From contig CM022303.1 in NCBI GenBank assembly GCA_011799875.1, positions 299,224,362 through 299,288,361 of the forward strand: 64,000 nucleotides of DNA, in the 5' to 3' direction. Below the pieces are notes generated by a model. That model saw only the letters and a program-made list of their open reading frames with translations. It made no database searches and was not told the DNA's origin. Of the stretch, positions 11,584-22,107 are shown piece after piece. Source of the stretch: Thinopyrum elongatum. Taxonomy: Eukaryota; Streptophyta; Magnoliopsida; Poales; Poaceae. A program made the translations under genes and the position numbers. Position 1 is the stretch's first letter, and each line of letters begins with the position of its first letter.

Positions 11584-12125
11584 ACATGTTGACTGTAGGA
11601 CATGACCCCTGGAAATTGGCAAGCCCTTAGGAGATGATTTCTCTAAAACTTTATTTTCAAGAGGATTCTTTAACTCTCATCTTTTCTATTCTTTACCAAA
11701 TATTTTCTCTCACCTAGAACTGTTAAACTATACTCTTTCCCCCTTTTTACCACACGAAGATCTGACTGATGAGACCACTCTGAGAAAGACAAGATATCGG
11801 ACAACTGAGACCACTTCAGAATAAAGAGGATTTTACCGTGTATCAGAATAATTGAAACTACAACGGTTGAAGACTCCGAAGACTCAAAGAATTTGAAGGA
11901 TCTCAAGATTTCCCAGATTGATATGACTTAGGACAGCTCTGATAGGATCCACTTAAGTTATTCCCATGCTCTTCTAAAACTTTTCGCTGAAAAACCCCTG
12001 GTTTCACAATTTTAGATGAAGAGTTTTCACCCTGAACCAAAGACTACACTACGAAGACTTTCCCTGTGGTCCAGCCCTTACGGAACTTGTCCGACCGTTG
12101 AAGCTGCCGATACCTGAGAATCAAG

Positions 12126-12731
12126 GTGTGTCAGAGGAAGGCCGGAACATGGAGCGTTAAAACTCAATTTTTTGGTCGTCAAGAAAACCCCAAGACAGGA
12201 GATATCAACTATGGAATGATAGCTCATGGCAGAGACATGGGCATAAACACGGCTATCCATGATGCTATCGCCCGCTTGTGCTATTGTCACCGTGTTGAGT
12301 TAAGCATGCATTCCTTTGGAAGGATTGGATGGCAGAAGGCTGATGGAGCACCTATCGCCTTGACGAACGAGCAAAAGATGAAGTTTTCACCTCAGCTGGT
12401 GTATCACCAGGATCTGGAGTATTACATCAAGAATCTTCAGATGGACCTTCTGGAAGCCTTATTCGATAAGGAAGCATTTAATGAAGAACTCAGGACCCAG
12501 AAGCTGAAAGTAGCCAACCTGGAGGAGCAAAACCTTGAGATACCGAAGATTCATCAGAAACTGAAGGACAGTAGTACCATGGTTCATGCCAAGGATGTTG
12601 AAATCCAGAAGCTTCGAACGCAACTCCAGGATATTCAAGGACATCACAAGAGACTTCACATCAACAGAGATGATCTGGCTGAAGAACTTGAGAAGATCCA
12701 GCACGATCGGAAGAAGCCAGTGGAGACATGA
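12126..12731 (+). CDS. ORF1 of family A: dsRBD-like segment plus coiled coil
   Basis: The open frame of about 201 codons has no clear ATG; it opens near 12102 and reads through a GTG at 12126. Sequence upstream reads sensibly in another frame (a phrase like LKLPIPEN), so a frameshift near 12130 may have split a longer ORF. Residues 10-60 pair a strand-like stretch (WSVKTQFFGRQ) with an alanine-rich helix (NTAIHDAIARLC), an order seen in double-stranded-RNA-binding folds. Residues about 95-195 are rich in E, K, Q and L with heptad-like spacing (LKVANLEEQN, IQKLRTQLQDIQ), a likely coiled coil. A comparable ORF follows the primer site in the Tekay-like element at 39972. The protein may act in packaging; function is unproven. 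Confidence 0.5.
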   Translation: MCQRKAGTWSVKTQFFGRQENPKTGDINYGMIAHGRDMGINTAIHDAIARLCYCHRVELSMHSFGRIGWQKADGAPIALTNEQKMKFSPQLVYHQDLEYYIKNLQMDLLEALFDKEAFNEELRTQKLKVANLEEQNLEIPKIHQKLKDSSTMVHAKDVEIQKLRTQLQDIQGHHKRLHINRDDLAEELEKIQHDRKKPVET

Positions 12732-13013
12732 ACCAGGACATGAAGAAGCTAGATTAGCTATAGCCCACCATGAGTGAATAAAGATAAACGTTTTTGCGAT
12801 TAGAGTATCTGACCATACCAACTCATGTGGGTGGCAGTACTATAGGATTGACTGAACTGAATGAATGTGTGGAGTTATTCCATATTTTAGGTGTTGTGTC
12901 TTTTGTTGGTATGGGTACCTTTCCCCCTCTCTCTCCAATCTTATCTCGTCCTTACCCAAAACCCTTTGACCCACTAGAAGGTATATGGAGATGACCTCAT
13001 ATTTTCTGGATCG

Positions 13014-13958
13014 ATGAGTCAACTGGAGACGGACCAATGGATTCAGAACATGGAAGATCACATGAAGAATAATGCTATAGCCGAAAAGGATAGGGTCCAA
13101 CATGCTCTTCAATACTTTGTAAAAGGTGCTGCTACTTGGTGGAGGATGTACCAAGCCATCAATGGATGGCAAGGAGCAACCACTTGGGAAGAATTTAAGT
13201 TGACTCTGCTAAGGTCTCGTCTTGTGTCCCAGAAATTGAAGCCTTATGGAAATGATATGAAGAAACCTTGTGGATGCAAGCTTTGTGGAGAAATAGGACA
13301 CAACCATAAAGAACACAAGGATGAATGCCCTCATTGTGAAGAAAGACACCCAGCTGAAGAATGCCCAACTAGGCAGATTACTTGTTTCTTGTGTGAAGGG
13401 ATTACCCACTACCCTGCTCAGTGTCACATTTACCCCATGGTACAACAAACTATCCAGAAGAATAAAGAAGCAATGAAAGAAGCCCTCGTGGAAATTTTAG
13501 AAGAACCTGTGATGAAGGAAGATGTTGAGGGCACACACAAAGAAGACTCAATTAAACTTTGCACGAAGTCATGCTATTCATGTGGAGAAGAAGGACACAT
13601 CTCCCAGTATTGTCCGAAGGAGTATCTAGTAGAATTCTTGACAGTGGAAGTAGATTATGACCCACAGGAAATAGAAGTCCTGATTGGTACAGAAAAGTCC
13701 TGGAAGAGAAACAGAATGTATCCCCAGAACAACCCAATTTCTACAAAGAAGGACCTGAGTCATATCACATGTTACAAGTGCAAGGATTTAGGTCATTACA
13801 CTTATAAATGTCCGGAGAAGAAGCTAAAAAAAGTCCAAGGAGCCTACATAATCACAAAGAAGCCCCGAGACATGTCGGAAGTCAATTGTTTTCGCTGCAA
13901 AGAAGCGGGACATTTTGCTAGGGAATGTTCAGATCAGATGAAAGCTAGAGCTGAGTAG
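13014..13958 (+). CDS. Gag-like protein with several CCHC zinc knuckles
   Basis: A 314-residue ORF starts at ATG 13014. Residues 1-75 resemble the retrotransposon gag core (GAATWWRMYQ followed by TTWEEFKLTLLRSRL). From about residue 86 there are repeated knuckles: CGCKLCGEIGHN, a compact CPHCEERHPAEEC, CFLCEGITHYPAQC, CYSCGEEGHISQYC, CYKCKDLGHYTYKC and, at the C-terminus, CFRCKEAGHFAREC. Three of these are clean CX2CX4HX4C units that bind zinc and RNA in virus-like particles. Plant LTR gag proteins usually carry one or two. No protease or polymerase frame follows. Lysine/glutamate-rich linkers join the knuckles. Presumably it coats element RNA in trans-complemented particles. Confidence 0.8.
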   Translation: MSQLETDQWIQNMEDHMKNNAIAEKDRVQHALQYFVKGAATWWRMYQAINGWQGATTWEEFKLTLLRSRLVSQKLKPYGNDMKKPCGCKLCGEIGHNHKEHKDECPHCEERHPAEECPTRQITCFLCEGITHYPAQCHIYPMVQQTIQKNKEAMKEALVEILEEPVMKEDVEGTHKEDSIKLCTKSCYSCGEEGHISQYCPKEYLVEFLTVEVDYDPQEIEVLIGTEKSWKRNRMYPQNNPISTKKDLSHITCYKCKDLGHYTYKCPEKKLKKVQGAYIITKKPRDMSEVNCFRCKEAGHFARECSDQMKARAE

Positions 13959-15287
13959 TTGAGATTTCGATATGGATAATAAGAGTAGTAGAAAGCAATT
14001 TTATTTTCATAAGTTCGATGAGTTGAATTATGTAATGGGTGCTCAGAGATTGTAATAAATTCATGAAATCAATAAAGTTCATGTGTCATGATTTCATACG
14101 TTGAATTTTATGAGTTGTTACTCTATGAAGAAATATTTTGACCATTTTCAACGATATGAGAAATATGGTCTATGAAAAAATTTGTGCATTTCAAGGGTGG
14201 TAGTACCCTGTGAGGACACTTGACCCCTGGAAAGGGTAATGATATTCCACGGAATGGACTTTGGACAAAATAAGTATGAGTTTTATCTCGATATGTGGGA
14301 TACCCCAAGAATATGAAGGGATGAAGTACTATTGGATATAAAGGAGGTATAATGTTGGTAATATGGAACAATTGTAACCCCAGGATGAGTTAAAGCTATA
14401 AATGTGTTGAAGTGCGCCCATAACCCACATGCCCATGAATTAATAAGGATCAAGTACTCCCTGGAAGAAGAAATTTCGGAAGAAGTTGTGATTTGATCAG
14501 CAGACGTTTCTTAGGAGGATACGAAAACCCGAGAGTTGTGAAGAACGATAGATGTTTTGTTCAGCTTGCAGAAGCAATGGATATATCCAAACTCAGTTCG
14601 TCGACAAGAGAAATTCTGCAATGCTTGTGAGGATGACCGAGTGTTAGAATGCGAGATTCACTAAACCATATACAAGGTAATGATTTGGGTGCGGAATGGA
14701 TTGATCACCATGCCGACTTACTCTTATTATTCGCCTCTGCTATATGGGATGGTAAATCTGAGTGACTTACCCATAGTAGAGAGAGACGACGATATCAAAA
14801 ACCTTGTTTGAACCTTAGAATGGTATAACAATTTTCCCTTGTACAAGGCAGCTGTTGCCAACCGTAGGTCATACGGTGAGAATGAAGCCCAGACCCGTTT
14901 TCTGCAGGGACCCAGTCAAATTGTTTAATGACCACCATGAGATATTGATAGTTGTTTAGTACTGGCGCCAGACCTGTCAGCTAAGAAGAACCAGTCTCGG
15001 AAGAACCTTACTAAGATGAAAGGACACAAGAATTGAGAAAAAAGGTTATGCCACTACCGGAAGAGCCCAGAGAAGGAATTATCCTGAAGATCTGAGAAGA
15101 TCGACACTGCCAACAATAAGGATGTAGTACCTGAGTTTTGATGGAACCGTAACCATGCTTCTACGGGTGGTAGCACCCCAGACCTTCGTGCCAATCGATG
15201 GATTTTTGAGGAGACTCCGAACCTAAACTATTTCTTGCTAGCCTCTTCGAATCTTGAGGACGAGATTCATTTTAAGTGTGGTAGTTT
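13959..15287 (+). other. Untranslated 3' internal region of family A with weak PPT
   Basis: No long open frame and no pol motif is visible in this 1.3-kb stretch, where an autonomous Gypsy element would have several kb of pol. Just before the 3' LTR comes GAGGACGAGATTCATTTTAA, then GTGTGGTAGTTT. The phrase is the usual chromovirus lead-in, but the purine tract is poor (GTGTGGTAG instead of AGGGGGGAAGG), so plus-strand priming may be inefficient. Confidence 0.6.
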
Positions 15288-18200
15288 TGTAACATCCCAA
15301 AATTCTAAATTTTGGAATGTTATATTAAATAAATAGTTTTGATTGTTTGTTTGATTGTGGTGTGGTTGCTTGTGTGAAATTGAGTGAAATTTGAAACTTT
15401 TTGAAAGTTGAATGAGAGGGAATGAAATGACTTTCCCAAACATTCACCTTGCATTTATGAACTCCATGAATTAAAATTCATTTCATCACAAAACCCTAGA
15501 GTGAAGATGATATGACTTCTTCCATTTAAATAAATGAAAAGGGTTTTGAAAAGATTTGAATTCCATTTGGAAATATTACAAATTCGGAAACTTTATGCAA
15601 CTCAATGAGTTTCATGAGAGAAGATAAAATGACTTCTTCAAATGCTAAGAAAGAGAGTTGGAAGTTTCAAAGAATCAAATTGAAAGTCCCTTTGAAGTTA
15701 TTTTGAAAACCCACTTTCAATTTGGAGTTATTTGGTTTTTATTCAAATTACTTTTCTCCAAAAATAAAATATATGGAAAATAGGGTAAAATGATTCCCTA
15801 CAGTATAAAAATGGAGAGAAATGAGTTTGAAATCATTTTGGTATTTTAAAATATTTTTATTTGGTTTTCAAATGAACCAGTAGTACTGTTTGCTTTATTT
15901 GAATTTTTTGAAATTTATTTGCCACTGAAAATATGTTCATCTTTTAGGAAAATTTTTTCTGAAAATTTTGATATATAATATGCCTATGTAAACTTTGTTT
16001 TTATTTTCGTTATTAAGTTTTTCCTTTGTGTTTCTATTTAAAAAAAACTGCGCGTGCTGGCCCACATGCGCAGCATAGTAGCATCTGGCGCTCCATTGTT
16101 TTTTTTCTCTCCTAAATGGGCCAGGCCCAGCCAGCCTTTTCCTTTTCAGATTTTTTTTCCATTGGACAAAAAAAAACTGCAGCACGTACGCGCGCGGCCG
16201 GCCGATGGCCTTTAAGCCCGTGCGAGGCGCTTAGCTTTTCTCCCCTGTTTCATTTATTTTCGTCTACTTTTAGTCCCACATTGCCTAGCTAAAGACCTCT
16301 AAGCCTCCTTTCCACCTGTAAATATAGATCCATAGAGCCTCCAAAAATCATCCACTGCGGGTTAAATCAATACTAATACTTTGGTTTGACTAGCTTCACA
16401 AAAAAAAATATTTCTTCTCTCCGGCGGGACTTCTGGAAGTTGTCTCCTCTCTCCGAAGTCGTCTTTTTTCTAACTTATAAAGGTATTTTTCTTTGTATTT
16501 TTTTATACTCCCGTAGCATATTATTTTTAGACTAGTGTACGGTAGAATAATTAGATTTATAAATTAGTCCCTGTATTTACATTTTAAGACTAGAATTCTT
16601 TTAGCCGTAACTATTTTTCTTCCGTAAAACAGCTTGGCCCTGATTTTTCAAATAGCCATAACTTTTTACTCGTTCATCCAAATTAGATAATACCAACGCC
16701 TACATTTTTGTCTTGATTCCACCTATCTAGTGAATATATCAAATAAACTTTTTGCAACTTTCAAATTTCGAAATTTGTTCAGATTCATATTCAAACTTCT
16801 TTTGATCATATCTTTTTATCCGTAGCTCCGTTTCCGATGAACCCAGCTGCATCGGATTCGTATTGAAGTAATCTTTCCATTCACACAATTAGTGTCATCT
16901 TTCCAACATATAATTTTGATCTTAGCCAGTTACTCTACTAGTCTAAACAGATTCAATGCTATGTTGAATTACTTGATCCGTTATTTTCAATCTAGTAATT
17001 CTTTTTCCTACATATTCATATTGACTTCCTACATCCAGTAGCATCATTAGTTTCAACTTTTGATCTTTTCAAATTTGAACAATTCAAATTTGAACTCGAA
17101 GCTTCACTTGATCATATCTTGTAAACTGTAGCGCTTTTTTAATTGATTCCTTTTTCAAATTGAATCCCTAGGCGTAATCTAACATCTTGAGCCATCACCA
17201 CACTTTTGCACCGAAATTAGGATCTGATCCTGCAAAATAATTTGATTTGATTCTTTTGGAGTTTTCGCAATCTTCCTTTGCATTTTCTTTTGGGTCTTTG
17301 AGTGATTGCTTATGTGTGGATAAAATTGCTTGCTTACGATAGATTGATCGGAGTGTGACGAGTAGAACTACCTGGAATTATGAGTGCAAAGAATCTTCAT
17401 CAACAGTACAAGGCAAGTTCACACTTTGATCATACTTTTCAATACCCAGTTTTTACTATGCATTAGTTTCACCCTCAAAGATTGCATGAGTAGGATTGGG
17501 AACATGTGGCCTTGCTATGTAGTTCATGAGGTAGGAACCTATGATCTTTGAAACACCCCGGGAATATTCGTTGTGTCATATGTTGCTTAGGCATTCTCGT
17601 AGATGGGGATTGGTATGTGAGATTCTTGAAAGTTGCGAGAGTAATAACAACTAAGGGAAACTTAAGGTGGCAACTTTAACACACAACTGGGTGGATTGTT
17701 TGGGGCACCTGGAGAAACCAGTGCTTGCCCAAGGGAATCCCGGAGTACCCGTGTGATTAACCTAGGTCCGCCACCCAGGCTCAAATGGATCATATAATTA
17801 TTCATGCCTAGAAACTTCCGTGTGCAGCCACAAGCCATTATGGGCTCTGGCATAGTTGAGTATGTTGTGTGACCTCTTTCAGTGGTAGGCTAGCAGATGT
17901 AGGGGAAAGTAGGTGATACGGTCAACCCAGAGTAAAGAGTTAACGCTTCGGAAAGACTGTGTCTCGTTCATCCGTTTCTCAAACACCGTGTAGTGCAAGA
18001 AATCCAATGGAGGAGATCGAGTCTTGTGGGGAAAAGTGCACAAACCTCTGTAGAGTGTATAAACTAATCATTGTTAGCCGTGTCCCCGGTTATGGACATC
18101 TTGAGTATCTGGTATTTGAATTATTTGTTGATCTCATCACTCTATTTAATTAATGTATTGGGTTATTAATAATTTGGGAATTTTTGGGATTGAGTTGGAG

Positions 18201-18662
18201 GAACCTTCTCAATAATGGCATAAACTTGGTAGTGAATAAAACATTTATTCCTTTGTTGTAGGGAAAAATTAGCTTTATGCAAAATTAAACTTAGAGTCTC
18301 CACCAGCCAAATATGCATGTAGTGATAGATATTGTTCATCATTATTCTGTGGTGTGAATTTGCCAGTACATTCAACGTACTGACCTACATGGCTGCAATG
18401 TCTCATGTGGTAGGAATTATTCGACGAGTAAGTGATACGTTAGGGTTGCGATGACTACACTCAACTTTGCCGTTGGTGTTGTTGGGACTCCACAACTTTG
18501 TTGTTACTTCCGCTATATTATTTGAGGTAATAGTATTTACGTTATTTTATACATGTGATTTACCTCTGTTATAAATCCTCGAGTACTGTGTGTGTCAGCA
18601 TACCGATCCAGGGATGACACTTAAGCACAGAGACTTCGATCCATCCGGGTCGGGTCGCTACA
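15288..18662 (+). repeat. 3' LTR, family A
   Basis: It pairs with 8206-11568. The USE-like motif is at 16273-16283, the altered TATA at 16317-16324 and the near-palindrome at 18365-18381. It carries a small insertion near 16365-16370 and longer spacing near 16495. It ends CTACA at 18662, followed by the target duplication CCATC. Confidence 0.93.
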
Positions 18663-18667
18663 CCATC

Positions 18668-19086
18668 AAAGTGCATGACTCACTTACGCACTGCTTTTCT
18701 CAATTTTCTTGCATGACACGTGCACCTTGATGCTAGATGTCTCGCGTGTTGGAAAAAGGATGAACAAAGCTCACGTCTAAAACAAAAGAGTGGAAGAACA
18801 TAGATTCCCGACGACCGAGAAGGAGCAAGGAACCTTGCCGTGGAGCGTCTGTACTCATAATATTTTATATTATTCAGGGATATAAAATCAACCAAATCTC
18901 TCCACGTTTAACCGAAAGAGTCTGAAACACATCATACATGGCCCACCTCACGCATTCACCATATTCCTCGGCCTCCGTGCGACACCTAGTTATAGTATAT
19001 CTAGCAGCCCGTCGCTTCTTGCTCCTCGTCCTTATAGCCCGTGCGACACCTAGTTATAGTATAACCGAAAGAGTACTTGCTCTTTG
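18668..19086. other. Low-copy unit sequence, right of family-A insertion
   Basis: This continues the segment broken at 8205. It matches 23020-23340 (for example CGACGACCGAGAAGGAGCAAGGAACC-type sequence at 18811 and 23104, and CATACATGGCCCACCTCACGC at 18933 and 23247). A shorter third match lies near 24315-24370. No ORF is credible. Confidence 0.55.
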
Positions 19087-19225
19087 AGCAAAGGGCCTCC
19101 CTAAGCACGCATTAATTTCCTGGGCATGCTTCTTTATACCCAATGTTGCGTGCACTTTGAGCATGTTGGCAACTCCACTGCTAGCTTGGTGGCTCATCTT
19201 GCAATTGACGCCGACACATTGCAGC
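19087..19225 (-). pseudogene. Exon-like conserved block, copy 2 (function unknown)
   Basis: This is the second copy of the block at 3690-3830, minus strand, open in the same frame: VNCKMSHQAS, GVANMLKVHATLG, KKHAQEINACLGRPFAQR. Most differences from copy 1 are single substitutions. It directly follows the low-copy sequence equivalent to the end of unit 1, so it marks the start of a second tandem unit. The first-exon part that should accompany it is absent nearby. Unrecognised product. Confidence 0.35.
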
Positions 19226-19282
19226 ACTCCTGCAAGGCCCATAGGTTAATTTGAGAACAAGTACCTCGAGGTTAATTTGACA

Positions 19283-19410
19283 GACATGACTTATAAGTTG
19301 ACAGAGGTCATATCACCTTTTTTGGAAACATGTCGTAAAGTAACGCGACATGACTTATAAGTTGACAGAGGTCATATCACCTTTTTTGGAAACATGTCGT
19401 AAAGTAACGC
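19283..19410. repeat. Perfect 2 x 64-bp tandem duplication
   Basis: The two copies, 19283-19346 and 19347-19410, are identical base for base and begin GACATGACTTATAAGTTGAC. Identity implies a recent slippage or unequal-exchange event. Confidence 0.95.
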
Positions 19411-19450
19411 GAAAAATGTCAAAAATTACAAAACAAAGACCTCGAGGTTC

Positions 19451-19515
19451 AACTAATTTGATGGGTCACTGTAAAGGTTTAAATTAAACCTTTACAGTGA
19501 CCCATCAAATTAGTT
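19451..19515. repeat. Perfect 65-bp palindrome (32 + 1 + 32)
   Basis: The left arm 19451-19482 begins AACTAATTTGATGGGTCACT. The right arm 19484-19515 is its exact reverse complement, with one unpaired base at 19483. A transcript would form a 32-bp hairpin with virtually no loop. It lies 20 bp from the 5S-like sequence at 19535-19602. Confidence 0.95.
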
Positions 19516-19534
19516 AATATAGAGTCCAATTTCC

Positions 19535-19602
19535 ATCCGGTCACCCATCTCATGACTACTCCAACCTTAGCACAGTTAACTTGGGAGTTCTGTTAGATGA
19601 GC
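19535..19602 (-). ncRNA. 5S rRNA-like sequence (partial, diverged)
   Basis: The minus strand reads CAGAACTCCCAAGTTAACTG followed by TGCTAAGGTTGGAGTAGTCA and TGAGATGGGTGACCGGAT. Plant 5S rRNA has CAGAACTCCGAAGTTAAGCG, TGCTTGGGCGAGAGTAGTAC and TAGGATGGGTGACCTCCT at the same spacing. These parts hold the internal Pol III control region (box A, intermediate element, box C). The ends of 5S are missing, so this is not a functional rRNA gene. A 5S-derived SINE, a Cassandra/TRIM-type LTR remnant or another 5S-containing transposon is likely. Confidence 0.65.
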
Positions 19603-20309
19603 TATCAGTAGGGAAGCTGGTCCTTGCTGATATAGGATGCCTCTTCCTATCCTTTATGGTGTACCCGGATGATGGCCTGTTGCCGCCCAATGGCCAATGC
19701 CATGTCCCCCACGAATGTAGAAGCTTCCCTCCCTTGTCTAGCTGCTTCCCACGTTTTCCCCTGTTTTTTGCCGCCTGCCCACCTATAGAACCGCCTAGCA
19801 CCAGCCAATTCCTCTCCAAACACCTAGCAAGGCGGTTGAACCGAACAAGTCTAGACTTTTTCTAGTGGATTCATTGACGTGGCACCGGAAGGGTGTGATA
19901 GCTGACTCTGATAAAATAATTGACTACCATGTTGGCATAAATGAGCATGGGGCCCACTTGTCAGTGTGCTGGACGGAGGAAGTAATGCAAGACAAAATGG
20001 AGCGTGGAAGGGTGTGAATCGATTGGCTCATGTGTGATGACCACTAGAGCAATCCACTCAGAATGTACTCCTAACAAATTCATGCAAACACGGCCGGATG
20101 TCATCACATTTACATAAAATAACCGATTTCCACGCGGAGTAGGTTTCTCGGATTCTATGCGGGTTTAATGTAGGCATTTAAATGCGGCGAGGAGCCTCGT
20201 TCAGCCGGGCCTGCAGCGGGCGGCGCCCTCAGCCAGCGCGCCGCTTCATTGGCGGACGCAGTGAGAGGTCACGTCCGCCCTGTGCCGCCTTGACCGTGGA
20301 CCTTAGTAC
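19603..20309. other. Low-copy sequence of tandem unit 2
   Basis: It contains CCTCTCCAAACACCTAGCAAG then GGTTGAACCGAACAAG (19808-19850), resembling the right end of the MITE at 6255-6382. Phrases near 20035 and 20085 are shared with 6577 and 6979. A GC-rich patch follows at 20180-20300. The overlapping frames here look like composition effects, not genes. Confidence 0.4.
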
Positions 20310-20537
20310 ATTAGTCATTTGATTCATAGGATTGAATCCTATAGGAATTTTTACAAGTATGGAATCACGTGTACTACTACAACATTTCATTGGAAATCTA
20401 GAATCCGCTCCAACTTTTATTTTCACTTCCTTTCTCTCTCCTGTGGCATCAAACACTCAGTGCTAATACTATGGGATTCAAGTGGACATGCCACTCGAAT
20501 CCTTTGTTTTTCCTATTCCTGCGTTTTAAGAATCCCA
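20310..20537. mobile_element. Degenerate Tourist-like MITE
   Basis: The left part has GATTCATAGGATTGAATCC. The right part, reverse complemented, reads GGGATTCTTAAAACGCAGGA, then AATAGGAAAAACAAAGGATT. This is a familiar layout of grass Tourist-like elements near their ends. No clean target duplication is found, so the borders are approximate. Confidence 0.4.
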
Positions 20538-21474
20538 GTACTTGCTCTAAATGATGTGTGAATCAAAGAAAGAAATGGAGGGAGTACTTGCTCTAAATGA
20601 TGTGGAGTTCCGTTCCTCTTGGTCAATGTGTAATTCTCTATATGTACGGTCTTTCACGGACGGATGGAGTAGGTTGAGAGCGTGAGCGTGTGTGTTGCGT
20701 CGTGTGCTGTGTGCCGTATGGATGCGTGAGTGTTGCATGCATGCATGTGTACATGTGGGTGTTGCATGCATGCATGCATGAGGCTTCTACTCCCTCCCAT
20801 TGACATATTCATATTTCAAGCTTCATTAAAACGTTGCATGCAAGAATTAAGAGAAAACTCACCGATGCATGTAAAAGATCTGGTCTTTTGTTCTTCACGC
20901 ATGCACGCATGCATTCCAATTAATACGTTCGTAAACACAATTTTCTTGAGGAAAACGAGCCCATTATTGAGTAGTACTTTGGTAAAAAAAATCTTTCGGG
21001 CACTCATCATTTACTACTACCTTGGTTGATGATTTTTTTATTGACTTGCATATAAACCGGAAGGAGGGAGTAGGTGTGCCTTGGCCAATGGTTCTTGTTG
21101 TTGGACAGGATGAGAGTAGAGGCATAGGGATACTGTAGATAGGAAGTCTTGGCGATCCATTATTCCCCATCTCGGTCAGAGAGAACTACTTATTCACCTA
21201 GTCAGTGAAGTGACAATACACGCTGCAGCAGATGGGACACTCAATTAATAAGCTGAGCCAGCGTGTTGGTGTTACTAAATCATCCTTACCCTGTACTGCC
21301 ATCATGTTTGCCAGTGGAGCACGCTTCCGCAAATACGCCTACGCACCTCTCTTTTCCATTAACTGACATATGGGCCCTCTTGTGGTAGACCCACATGTCA
21401 TTGGCTTAACTATTTACACTCCGAAGGACGGAGGGCCGCGGAGGGTAGTCCGGAATTATTAGGCCGGACGAAAC
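20538..21474. other. Low-copy sequence with direct repeats
   Basis: GTACTTGCTCTAAATGATGTG occurs twice 45 bp apart (about 20538 and 20583) and once at about 7736. GCATGCATGCATG runs lie near 20735-20780 and 20900-20912. No gene, RNA or complete element is seen in the rest. Confidence 0.4.
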
Positions 21475-21477
21475 TAA

Positions 21478-21750
21478 GGCTGGTCGTAATGACAAGTATC
21501 ATGTACTAGTATCATGCATATAATACTAGTGTATGATACTACATCCGTAGTGCATAGTATCATATGTTAGTATCATAGATGATTTCATTTATTGACATGC
21601 ATGACACATAGTAGCACAACATTTAATATGATACGGTATCATGATATGATACTTAACCCTCTATTTCTTCATTTAATTATATGCCACCTTATCAAATTTG
21701 CCTAGTTGGCATGCATGATACTACCTATGATACTCCCATTACGACCAGCC
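21478..21750. mobile_element. Harbinger-type MITE, 273 bp
   Basis: The terminal inverted repeats GGCTGGTCGTAATG (left) and CATTACGACCAGCC (right) are exact reverse complements. TAA target duplications lie at 21475-21477 and 21751-21753. The interior is AT-rich with repeated ATGATACT/AGTATCAT phrases. It has no ORF. Confidence 0.85.
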
Positions 21751-21753
21751 TAA

Positions 21754-22107
21754 GACCCTGCTTTTTCGCTTGGCTCTGTTGGCATTGCGTTTACTCATTG
21801 GGTGAATTAACTCACCAAGAAAGAAGGGACTGCATGCAAGCGTGACGGTCAAGACTACATGCAAGGAGGAGAGAGGCGGGGCTGCATGCAACCGTATTAA
21901 TTAATATAAGCAGCCAATGCATGCTCAATTTAAGGGGTCTTTCTCTCTTTCCCATACACAACTGTGTACGCGGAATCGGTTACTTTCTGTAACTGCCCAG
22001 AGTTATTTTTGCCTTGGTAGAGATTCTGTCGATGGGTCTTTTAAACCCGGACGGATGTAGTACTATTTAGTGCTCTCTCCAAAAAGGGCCGACCATGTCC
22101 ATGGCTA
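21754..22107. other. Low-copy sequence of tandem unit 2
   Basis: Nothing recognisable is present until about 22065, where TTAGTGCTCTCTCCAAAAAG and the following bases repeat the sequence at 8085-8126. This marks the second copy of that segment. Confidence 0.45.

Larger units (their letters stand above)
8206..18662 (+). mobile_element. Complete non-autonomous LTR retrotransposon, family A
   Basis: It is bounded by near-identical LTRs of 3,363 and 3,375 bp that begin TGTAACATCCC and end CTACA. Perfect 5-bp target duplications CCATC lie at 8201-8205 and 18663-18667. The internal region is 3.7 kb: a tRNA-Met primer site, an ORF with a coiled coil, a gag-like ORF with zinc knuckles, untranslated sequence and a weak purine tract. 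No protease, reverse transcriptase, RNase H or integrase motif is visible, so mobility would depend on a related autonomous element. Primer site, LTR start and the GAGGACGAGATT phrase before the 3' LTR suggest Gypsy, probably chromovirus-related. The closely similar LTRs indicate a fairly recent insertion. Confidence 0.93.

Noticed and set aside
19535..19602. Functional 5S rRNA gene
   Set aside because: Only the middle part of 5S is recognisable, with many substitutions and no tandem spacer context.
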